From positions 68,279,501 through 68,343,500 of the forward strand of contig CM032228.1 in the NCBI GenBank assembly GCA_019009955.1: 64,000 nucleotides of DNA, read 5' to 3'. Each line of letters begins with the position of its first letter. Positions within the stretch are counted from its first letter, which is position 1. A program made the translations under genes and the position numbers. This stretch comes from Riptortus pedestris. Lineage: Eukaryota; Arthropoda; Insecta; Hemiptera; Alydidae. Of this stretch, positions 1 through 12,300 are shown in pieces. The notes under the pieces are model-generated. The model was not told the DNA's origin and searched no databases. It saw only the letters and a program-made list of their open reading frames with translations.

Positions 1-198
1 TTAAGCAAATATATTTTTTGTGAGACTTCTCACAGAGTACATATCCATGTTAAATGTTCATATTTTTAAAAATATAAAACATAAGTTGATATAGAAATAA
101 ATTTTATTAGTTAATATAAAACGCTCATACAATTTTATAAAATATATATATGTAAACTGAAAGTATATCTAAGAATAAATTTATGCATGACAACTTAC
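1..198 (-). other. cas: Start of the next castor intron (left edge)
   Basis: AT-rich DNA after donor gtaagttg at 198. No exon or repeat seen. Confidence 0.7.
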
Positions 199-322
199 CA
201 TGATGAGATTGTTGATTATTATCTTCATTGTTATTATTTTCTGTTTTAACCATGATTGGTGGCATTGCACTCGGATTATGTTTTGCGATATGAGGTTTAA
301 GCCTGTCCAACTCAGAATATCC
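199..322 (-). CDS. cas: castor exon 16 of window (Asn-rich)
   Basis: 124 bp, acceptor ctacattgttacag, donor CATCATG|gtaagt, entry phase 0, exit phase 1. It encodes [20 protein letters not shown], then PPIMVKTE (a fourth sumoylation-type motif), then an Asn/Gln-rich run ending QQSHH. The strong donor means the gene continues to the left of the window; no stop codon belongs to this frame before the splice. Confidence 0.9.
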
Positions 323-3300
323 CTGTAACAATGTAGAAATATTAATATTACAATGGCGAATAATTCAACTAATAGGTAATATAAGATGATTATACTCTAA
401 GAATTTGTATTCCAGATAAATTTTAATTTAAGTTAAAGGCTATTAGGTACTACTTCTTTCAAGGTATGCTGTTATGGCACAAAATTAATCTCTTAACAAA
501 GGACACTAGAAGTCCTTCAAGTTCATTGATCTATAAAGTTTGTTACAGCTATGAACAAATCATTACAATCTGTAATACAATATTTTAAACAGAGACTCTG
601 ATTTAGTCACATCATAGGGTATATATATATATCAAAGTTTAATAAAAATATAGACCCATTACCTCAGGCCCAAATCTCTCATGCTTCTCAGCATTCATCC
701 ATTCTGGCATTCCCTGTTCAGAATTTCCTGCTCCTGGTTCTGTCTTGATCCCCATTTCTGAAAGATAAATAAGTAAAAAAAATTAACTTACGAGTTTAGG
801 TAATAGTTGGAGAAGTCAGCATGCAATCAGCACATTTGGTGAACTTTAACCCTTCAATAGAACAAGCATTTAGGTAGTACAACCATTAACACAATGCTAA
901 TTGTTTGTTAATTCATATTATTACAAACTAATTATTTTTATTTTCAAAACAATCAAATGCTTAATTACAGTTACTGCAATAAAACTATTATATTATTTTA
1001 AAAAAAGTAAATAAACTATAAATATAACTAAACATTCTTTTAGATACTATAATAATTATGATTAACCCCTCCCCCTTCGGACAAAGATATTAAACATTTT
1101 CATCATAAATACAAAGCTACTATTGTGCTTTTAAACATTTTTTTTTTGTTTTTTGAAAGGTTGTATTTCACAGGCATACATATTTCTTATTCTAAATGCA
1201 CAGTAATCCAATTTTAACACTATTGAAGCCAACAAGACTTGAAGAATTATTGAGAAAACATAATGCTCTTTTTTTTTTTATACTTAATTACAATACACGA
1301 TTTTTACATTTTTTTTATTAAAACAATTTTTGTTTTCAAATACTTTTACGAAATTGAGCCATGAGGAATGTTGTAAATTTTTACACTAGTTACTTTACTC
1401 CTTATTCAGTTTTTTTTTTCCCAAATTTCATGACTTATGGTTGACAATTGTCAGATATTAAAATGTTAAATAACTTATTCATTCATGAGTAAATGTTGGA
1501 GCTCAGGTTGTTTGTGCCAGGTTGCCAGGTACTGGTTTTAATACATTTGGTAACCTTGAGTCGAGTGATTGATTCACTCACTGTAAGAATTAATATAATG
1601 AGAAACAGACTAAATAAAATTATTAGTCCCATCCTGGGTAGTAAATGATGGCAACCTGTAATTAATTGTGTAGACTACCATTTAGCTATAGTAGCGTAAG
1701 GTGAACATTAATGAATAAAACGTAACTTGCCACTAGCTAAAGGCGCAGTTATTATGATCATTATTATTATTATTATTATTTATTAACGTCCACTTTTTGC
1801 AGCTTAGGCTAATCGGGACGGGTTATCTACAGGTTACCACCCTTTTATAGCCAGGGTGGGATTTTAGGACGTTATTTAATGAATTTCGTCACTAAATAAT
1901 TTCCTTTGCCCAGGCAAGAATCGAACTCGCCACTCTAGGTTTACCATGTGAGATAAAGGTTAACGCTTTAACTCGCATGGCTAACCTGAGCCCCTTATTA
2001 TGATCATGGCAGAAAATAGTAAAACAAATTTTTTTTTCTGAGTACATTATTATTATTTTTTTTAATGTTTATTCAAGGTATTTAAAATTTAGCCCATATT
2101 TTTAATTCATTCATCCAAAAGTGTTCTCACAGAAGTAATTCTGAAGTAAATGTGAATGATATCAAAGAGAGCAAAAATGTTTGTAAATTGTTAACAATGG
2201 GAAGTACTTTTACTTTATTTATTTATTCTAAAGAGAGCATTTAATTTAAACAACATTTAGCTATCAACAGACTATTATATCTTTACATAGTGTATTAAAA
2301 ACATACATTTAAATTATTATTATTATTACATTACATATTTCACTATTAATTTGTCTCAGGGTAAATAGAAGCTACAAATTATAGTACCCTTGACTTTAAT
2401 AACTTTTTTGTATATTCTAAACATGTAAGTAAGATTTCAGTATTGTTGGCTTACTAAAATTAGGCAAATAATTCTTTATACATCGATAGAAAATGAAATG
2501 AGAGCAATGTGCATTGAAAATGAGTAGAGAAAGTATAAGTGAATGCCCACCTGAAGCGGGAGTGGGGGAAGAGTTGCTATTTGAGAGACCACAGAGGGGG
2601 TAGAAAGTACCAGACGCCTTCACCACTAATAATAACATACAAATTTGTATAAGTAATCAAACTACAGAATGTGCAAGAATAAAGTTGTAAAGTGCTAAAG
2701 TTTTATACAAGGAAAGAAATTTTTGTGAAGAAACCTTTGTAAATCGCAAACACTTGAATAATTTGAATATAATGAAATTATATAGTAAAATTTACTTCAA
2801 CCAATGTGTTTTTCTAATGAAGTTTGCGAAGTGCACCGCCACTCCAACAAACCACCATACACTGTAAATAATGCCATTTGCCCAATGCTCTATGTTTCAA
2901 TGTTTATTTAATTATTATTTCATTGAAATGCAATTTCTAATTCTTACTGAATAGCCTGTTCTGCCCGTGTCCTGCATATTCAACGAATATTATTTTTTTC
3001 ATCTAAAACTGCTAAACAAAAGTGTTACTTTTTTACAAATTAAGAGGCCTATATAGTCAATATTCAAAAAGAATTTATAGTATTATGTGAAACTGCCAAA
3101 GATTAAACTAAGTGGTAAGTGCCATCATGACTACTAATGAGTATTCATGCAAGTAGACCGTGCACGATATCACATGTGCCAAACAAATTCAGATTAAACA
3201 TCAAATGATTAAAAATATATTGAATATTGATTCAGTTTACAAAATAAAATGACATGAAAGAACCGATTAGCGTTAATTCAGATCCTTCCGAGTTAGTATG

Positions 3301-6300
3301 TATCATTTTTTTTAATTTAAGATGGACAAATGGCAAAAATATAGAATTGCATTCGTGCTAGTGGAATTATATAAGACATGCACTATTTTGCTATTTACAT
3401 AATTCATGCTTTTCATTAAAATTATCATTACAATTTGGTTTTAAATTAGCTAAATTAACAATATAACATACCTGTCGGTCTCTGAACATTATTTGTTGAA
3501 GTTTCCTCTTGTTTTATATTATTGCTAAGGTTTTCAGGACTATTGAGCTTTGAAATGTCAGGTTTTACATCCATCTTCTCTCCACTTTCACCTGTAATCC
3601 AGACAAAACAAAACTTATTTTAATTAATCAAATTAAAAGTTTTTGAAATTCATAAAAAATACTGTTTAGAAGATATGTAAATGTTTGGAAGTATGTAATG
3701 GAAATGCCTTTGTTTTATTTGTTTTTTTTGTATTACCATTTCAATAATATGATTAACAATGTGCATTGGTCAAGCGGAAAAAAGTTGGTTCTCTATGACG
3801 AGACTAGCACAAAATATCTTTTGGGGCAGTTGCAATTTATTAAAAATAAGTTATAAAGTACAAATTTTAGGACATAGAATTTTGACTATGGTTGTTGATT
3901 CATCTGATTCTTTTTTATTGCTCCTTAATCTTCATTGTTATCGTTTGTAAATGGACTAATCACTGATACCAAATTATTAATTAGTAGGAATAATTAAAAT
4001 GCAAATATTCCTTTGTTCTGAAAGTTTTAGTTATATTGAAATTGGCCAAATGACAAGGTAGAATTCAAGTATTTTTTAGATAAATTACAGTCTATATGAA
4101 GATATAATTAAGTATGTCCAATAAGGTGATGACATGATTAGTTATTCATTAATCATAATATTTAGTGTGTGAATTAGTCAATTATTTAACGTTGTAAATG
4201 TTCATTGACAAAATTTTATTATGTAGTACAGAAATGTTTGAATTAAATTCTGAATGATTACTTACTGAGATCTGTAGCCTGAGAAGAAGGAGAGAACCTA
4301 TGACTATTCTGACTGTCCCTCCCTTCAGCATCGTGCTCGCCTTGATGGATAGCCATGTAGGAATACCTCACAAATGTATATCCACAGCCTGGTTTAATAC
4401 AGTGAAAATGCCGGTTCACCTTATTACTGGAAGTGAAACAATATTCGTTATTAGGGGGTTTTAGTGATTATTTATTTTTGTAAAGCATTTATAATTATTA
4501 ATTCATTCGTTACCTTGTACAACTTTCAATTCGGCAGTCAACCGACCTGTCGAAGAAAAGGAACCCTTCAAGGATTTCGATATTGTCATGAAAGTCTCTG
4601 GTGTGAGCGATGAGGAAGTCATCCGAATCAGTGGTGAAGAAACACCTTGGGCGTGAGCAGTGATAGTGCTGAGGCCTTGTTGCAAACTGGCAGAGGGGGT
4701 CTGGGCACGGTCCTGTATAAGACTGGAAACCTTGAGCCTCCTTAAAAAAAAATTGTAACGTTAAACAAATTTCTTGATTGATTAAGCCATGAAAGAAAGA
4801 TATGTGTTGTCAATGAATTACTATATTCTGGATGATCTGAGATTTCTGCTCTACTGGAGTGATAGTGACTGGAGAGCATGAGGGGAGCATTGAAGGAACG
4901 TCGGATGTTGGAGTGACTGGGGTTGGCTTGGGCAGTTTGAAACTCGTGAATATTGCCTGTGGTGAATCTGATCCTGAGCCACTTGCCTGAAATTATTAAA
5001 TAACATGTAATTTCGTTGTCAAATCCCCAGAGCATTTATGTTTAAGATGCAACTGCTCGATAAACAATAGACTTTCTGATTCCAAACTTTAAAACCATCT
5101 GTACTTCTCAGCTATCCAAAAGCTCTCTTCACTAAAACAATTAGGTATTGGATATTTATGAGAAAAAATCTAGTTCTCTACATCAAACACAAACATAGGG
5201 CAGTAGTTATATTCTGAGTATTGATTTTTTTTTTCTGTGGAACGATTACTACTATTGGGAAAACAACTATCTACAACAGAAACAAATGCTTCTATTTGTA
5301 TAAATAGACCTTGTGAAGTATTAATGTGAACAGTAGAGTACGGGAATTCATGAATGAATGAAATATTCTTTCATACGATAATGAAAAATGAAAACTAAAA
5401 GGTTAAAATGATACAAAGCATCACTTTGGCAGATAAGCTTAGGTATTGTTTTCACTCTTCTCCAGTGGTTGTAATAATGAGAATTGAATGGAGACATATA
5501 GGAGTAAAAAAGTATTATAAAAAAAAAAGCAAAAATGAAGAATGATGACCTCAGCAAACAATAGATCATAACTTATTATGGACAATGGGAAATCTGTTTT
5601 TATAGTTTATATCTCCTTTAATTTTATAATTTATGAGTCACAGTGACTATTCAATATATTCCCTATTACCCAAAATTTCACTATATGAAGTACCTTTCAT
5701 CCCCATTATATTGGGCAAACAGTTTTACTGTAATGAAAAAAAGTCTGCGATAATATATTTATGATATGTGTATATTTTCTTAAACAAAAATGTCTTTATA
5801 CTATAAAGTTCTGTATTATGTTTTTCAAATGGAATATTTTATGCCATTTTTTATTATTCCTAATGATGCACTATGAGTAAATCATCTATCTATAAGCAAA
5901 ATAATATTTTACTTCTTCACTGTTTCATTGATTATTATTTGTTTTTACAAATATTAACTTAAAGTATTAGTTATAATCAAATGAGGTTTCTTTACACCTT
6001 GATCTCTTGATCAATTTCCAACTACTCATATTTTGCAAAATATTTATCAACTACAGCTTTAGTAAAAAGATCTAGGAAAAAAATGTATACTTACATAGTC
6101 ATTCCACACCTGAAAATAAAAATAAAATGCCATTAGTATAATGATCCATTTTATGGAAAATGCATTTAAAAAATCAATGTCATATCTCAGAGTACTCAGA
6201 TATAAAAAAAAATAAATAATTGAACTTACTTCAATTACACGGTTCTTTGGTGGCCTTCCCCTTTTACGCCGGAATAGGGTATCCAAGGAGTTATTGTGCT

Positions 6301-9300
6301 GGGCAGAGATTTCATGAGAACGGAAATGTTCTAATCTTTCGCTAGGCATCACCACATCACAGCAACCATCCTATAATTAGAAAATTTAGAAATATTTTCT
6401 TTGATTTATTTTCTTTCATATTTCATTCATTCAAATATGAAATAATACTTACCCAGGTGCAGTGGTAATGCTTCTCATTGGGGCACGAGCCATGACACTG
6501 TGGAGAGCCTTCTTGGAAAAAGTCGCTTACTCTTTCTTGTGCTTCATGCATCCTTGCATGACCTTCTGCAGTTTCTCTACACCTAAAATTGTATTTGATA
6601 TATTAATTAACATTGTGTTATTTAGAAATGTATTATTAACTAGCTAATCTCTAAACAAATCTGTAAAATTTTATTTCATGAATATGTGGTGTTTTTTTGA
6701 GTAAATAACAAACACTCAATTTTCCACACAATGTAATTTTTTTCATGATAAATTAGTACATAACAATTCCTAAGGTTAATTTTATTTTTTTAAATAATTA
6801 AAAACTCATGTTTTTGTTCGACATCCAGTTTTCAATTAATTTAAGAAACTCGAAAACGTGTAAAATTAAAGTGTTTTCATTTAGAGAAAGAGGTTGAAAG
6901 AGAAAAGATACTTTATATCTGTAGATATTTTATGATAAAATATATATTCTTACCTGAAGGGTAGTTCGCATGAAGTTTCCCTGCAGTGGTAATGCTCGGA
7001 TCCTGATAGCTGACAGCTCTGATTGCAAGTTTGTGATGGACTGTAACTCGCAATATAACGACTAAATTCATCATCAAAGTCTTGAGAGCTTGTCGACTGG
7101 TCCATATAACTTGGTGTTGAAGCACCTGAAAATAACGATATTATTTCAAACCTCTTTTTTCAGTTCTAAAAATTTCATGAAGTTGTCATAACTATTACAT
7201 AAAAGTATAAATGCTATTAAAATGAAATGAATATGTTGTGTTCCACTTCACTGTTTATATTGATACACTTACAGTGTCTTTATTTATTATTAATGTATAT
7301 TCATATTTTTTATGAAATTGATGAGATTTAGTTGACAGTTGTGTCTCAACCGATTAGTGTTCAAAAGACAAGTTCCTCAAGATCTAAATTGATGTAAAGA
7401 AACATTTTAGTCAAAGGATTTCTATTTACAAGACACTTTTTATTATAATATTTATGAATGAGGAAGAATATTTTTGTGTGCTAAGGACAATATAAATTAA
7501 AATTTCTCATTTGTGATAATAGTACTTCTGATCAAATTGATTTGTTATTTTATCTTCTAGCTTGTTGGTCAGTCAAATTTTTCTTACCTGAGGTAGGTGG
7601 TTTGCTGAAGTGCGATACTGGAGTTGTTGGTAGGCCTGGGCTGTGGCTTTTTTCTGACGGTGTACTTGTAAAGTTCTCACTTAAAGCATTCAGTGCTGCA
7701 AGCGAGGATGCTTGCTGCTGAATTAGTTGAAGCGAAGTTCCCGCAGGAAGATCACTGTGCTGCATTGGCTATAGAAGAGAAATTCAAAACATTAAAATTT
7801 TCAAATAACAATTTTTAATAAAGATTAGATTATTTTTTAAATTATTTATTTATGCCCACTTTATGATTCCATGACTAATTTATGCCATTATGGCAATCTG
7901 TTGGTTACCAGGCCATCTTTTGATGCCAGGATGGGACTAAGGATTTTATTTAGCAAGTTTGTCAGAAAATAGATTTCTATTGGCCATGCAGGGAATCAAA
8001 CCCATGACTCTCGGTTTACTGACTGTATTATGACCAACACCTCAACATACATAGCTAGCCTAGCCCATCATAATGAAGAAATGATTATTAACAGTTTTCT
8101 TTTGAAAAACTTTGTAAACTGGACTCCAATTCTGTTAAAAAAATTATTGGTATATTGATAATTATGAAATTTATTTAAATAAATAAAGAACTCTCACAAC
8201 CCATAATAAAAAAATAGAACTATTCATAATATAAATCTTTGAGAACTGTGAAAACTCTTACAGATTACAGAAAATTATTTGATGGTGATAGACTTCTTAA
8301 CTCTACTTCAGCTAAAATTAGAACACCCCCCCCTCTATCCAATTACTATTAATATTATTGGGGTATGAATTTTCAATGTTAAAAAATAATAGTCACTAGC
8401 TTCAACTTATATATTTTTATTTGAGAAAATTTTTGCAGTTTATACTGGTGTTCCATTCTTTAAAAAAATTGTCATGATTAGTTATTTTACAAAGTTAAAT
8501 ACCTGAGTTATTATTCTATCATTGATTTTGTCAAGGCTATGGTTATATTATGATTTTTTTTATGAGAACTAGTAATTCCATGTCCTTGTTCATATTAATT
8601 ACAGAATTAACAATTGAGAATGTATTTCTCCATTGATCATAATACTGGTGTTATATCCCAACTTGGATGATTTTGGACTTGTTTGTTGCTTAAGTGGCTT
8701 CATAATTATTTAACAAATTTAAGGGTAATAAATGAATGTCAGAATCTAATACCTGCTCTCCTGTAACGCCAATGTTGACAACAGCCTGCTGAGCCAGTTT
8801 GAACTTTCTGTAAGCGAGCTCGGAGTCCTTCCTTTCATGTTTCCTCTTGTGGCTGAGGAGCTGGCCTGATGAGTGAAGGACATAGGAGCATCCTTCCCGC
8901 ACACAGTGGATATGGTTGCTCACTTGAGAGAAACGACAATTAGCAAAACCGCACAGGTCTGGTTTTAGGAACTTCTTAAAGCCATCTCGTGCCAACTGCT
9001 CGTCTTTTATGTGATAAGTTTTGTGTTTTTCTGTAAAGATTAACAAAATATTAGAACATGTAATAATGTGTTTGTGAGTGAGTGTATTATATCCTTAGAC
9101 GTAACTTTATATTGCAATTTTATTAACTAAAATTTGTTCTACAGAAAAATTGGGGAATCAGATGTATCATTTTGTTTAATTTATTTATTATCCACCAAAA
9201 TAAATAATGTTTCTCATAGGTTCATAAGATTTGTTCCATGTTCAAGTCAATGAATCATACAAATTTTCTGTACAAAATATTTATATATGTCTACCGATAG

Positions 9301-12300
9301 ATTTGCACTTAATACTTCAGACATTTCCAAATCATAATTCAAATTATAAGGCTGTAGCCTTTTGAGATATGAAATTGCGGGTCATTTGTCTTGTAAAATA
9401 GGAAGTTCATCACCATTAGAATAGCAATATACAAAATATGAAACTGATGTAGAAACTAAACTTGTTTGGAAGAGTTGCCATCTATGGTGCCAGGCATATT
9501 ACTAAACCATGATTCAGCACACCTTTCAGCCAGCATATGTCCCTAACTGGGGGAGCATTTATTTGTGTTGGCCTATTAAGACTTATTAGAGGCTTTTCAT
9601 TTATTAGCTTAATATATCTATTAGTTGAGTTTTATGAATTAAAATTAATCTTTTGAGAAAGGAATCATTCATAATGTCAACGGATTAAAATATGTATTGT
9701 AAACATTACTGTCAACATGTTACAGATATATTTATTTGTTTTTAATTTATTATTCAGTTTGCTTATGCAGCAGTGTCTCCATAGAAAAAACAAAACAATG
9801 ACAAGTATGAACATTCACTGCTGTGTTGAAACTAAAAAATACAAATCTAACTATAAAACTAACAATGCACATTCTACGATTTTATTCAGAAAGCTTTTAT
9901 GTATCAACTGTGGTATATAACATAGATTTCATGGCTCTACAAGAGATCTGAGAGAGGGGAAATAATATGGTCTATCTGGCTTAATTAGGCAAAACAAGTT
10001 AGGTAACAGGTTCATGAAAAACAAAAGTTTTTGTGATTTACTACTGGATCAATGACATCCTGCAGAATCAGGCTTAATAGACTATTCTGCAACCTAATAT
10101 AAGGATATAAGATTTTGCAGAAGGTTGCACCCTTGAATTGGACGATCTTAGGTAAGGGCCATACAGCATAGTAGAATATAATGGCAGAAGCCGAGTTCTG
10201 TAAGGGCTGAAGTACATAGAAGTAAGTTAGTCAATATTAAGGTTAGCTCCGATTGATGTATGGCCTATTAATGCATAAAAAATGAGTATATTTATTAACA
10301 GCATTCTTTCAGTTTAACATTAATGGGTAGTGGAATTTGTACATGCTTTATTTTTATTAGCAGATTCCAAAGGAGTGGGTGTCTCATTGAGGTTGTACTC
10401 ATGATGTGATTTTCTTATTTTTAAATGCTGATCTTTTAATTTTTTTCCTCAGTCTTGAGTTTTAACAGAGATGTTTTAATGTCCAGACTTCAGTAAACCC
10501 CCACTTTTAGTCATTGAACTTTAGCAATTAGTGAATTTATTATGAAACGTCTTTTTCCTAGATTGGATGACTAACATTGTTTTCAATGGATCTTTACCAG
10601 ATGAGATTGTGTGATGACAACATAAATTTAGATCTTTATTGATTAGCCACTTCTACTCATCGAATTTTTATTTGGAAATAGGGAATATATGGGGAGATGT
10701 GATCAGTAAGGTTTAATGTTTGTGGAAAATATCCTTAGGTAACTCTGCTTAGTTTGCGTGACTAAAGCACGCTAGTTTGGGCTCTATTAAAAATGATAAT
10801 TCCAGGCATAGTGTTTCATACCCATATCAGCCTTATTCTTGAAAGTGAACTGGCAGTGGTCCCTTCGGCAGTGGAAGTGGGTTGTCCTCTGCCCGAAGAA
10901 GGCGCAGTAAGGCGTCCTGCACTCCTCGGTAGCCCTCAGCCTCTGGAAGCCTTCCTGGATGATGGCCGAGTCTTTGCGATGGTAGTTGGCGTGCATCTGG
11001 ACGTCCGAAGTGCTGATATAGACCTTGTCGCAGGTGCCCTGGATGCAGTGGTAGTGGGTCTGCTTCCTGTTGTGCCCGCAGTTGGGGTAGCGGTCGGAGC
11101 AGTCGTCGCTGGGCGAGTAGCGCATGAACCCGTGCTGAAGGGACTCGTCTCGCTTCTTGTGCCACTTGAAGTGACGGATCATCTCCTCCTTCTTCACGAA
11201 CACCCGAGAATTACAGTCGAGGCAGTGGAAGTGCTCCCTGCAAAGAAGTGAAATGTATGAAATGAAATGAAACAAATAATAAAATGAAATGAATTGATAA
11301 CATAATGGGATACGTAAAATATTTTTGTTTCCTATAAAAAAAAAGAAAAAGACTAATACAATGCCAACATTCATTATATAATTAGCTGATATTCCATAAA
11401 TACATTTTATAAAATCTTTTAATTTAATAATTAGGGGCTCAGGTTAGCCATGTGAGTTAAAGCGTTGACCTTAATCTCACATGGTAAACCTAGAGTGGCG
11501 AGTTCGATTCTCGCCTGGGCAAAGGAAATTATTTAGTGACGGAATTCATTAAATAACATCCTAAGTCCCACCCTGACTAGAAAAGGGTGGTAACCTGTAG
11601 ATAACCCTGAGATCATAAATTATCTTGTTGTCCGATTTTTATAATTAAATGTAGTTTTATTTAATTATTTAGCATTTTTGATCGTATTTGTCTTGCCTAT
11701 AAAAATGTCCTTCAGACATGAAGTTGTTAAATTTATTTTTAAGAATAGGATATTGTTTTAATAGATTTAACACATTCGGGCACTGAAAGGGTACTCCTGA
11801 AAATTATTATTCCTCTTCTCGAGATATTTATGTTTGCGGCTGGGGGTTTGAAGCATATTCGTGTATCTCGTTTTATGTTAATGTGCTGTACTATTTATGT
11901 AAAACTATTTCACGTTTCGTTTCACGGACAGAGAAGAAATATAACTGCAAAAGAAATAAATTAATTGGGCTTCTGATGAATGCCAATGGTATAACTCTAA
12001 TGCTGCAAAAACTGATCGACTCATTAGAACAAACTTTTCGAGCTGAAGCCTTGAAGCTCCTTTGGGCGAATTTAATGTTGTTCACATACAACTAATTATG
12101 TTTGCAGAGAGAAAATAATCTTCAAATGATGTAACGGTTAATTGGTTAGCCTTTTTTAATGTGGCCTTAAATAAGTATATTTACAAAGAAGCAGTTTATG
12201 ATTCAAAATTTCAAAAAAAAAGTATGGATTTATTGTAAATTAATCTTCTGGCATGATAAATGAATGATCAAATGGCATTAAAAAAGACCAACATCCAATT

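Larger units (their letters stand above)
758..2550 (-). other. castor intron, 1.8 kb, with two SINEs
   Basis: AT-rich with several T runs. It contains two SINE copies in opposite orientation (1499-1725 and 1762-1994). No further exon found. Confidence 0.75.

Noticed and set aside
10833..11165. 110-codon minus ORF in another frame of the same exon
   Set aside because: Out of frame with the clear zinc units; open only because of high GC at third positions.
10793..11251. 152-codon plus-strand ORF opposite the largest castor exon
   Set aside because: It is a shadow of the GC-rich castor exon; its composition (Val/Ala/Leu-rich) follows from antisense of the finger codons.
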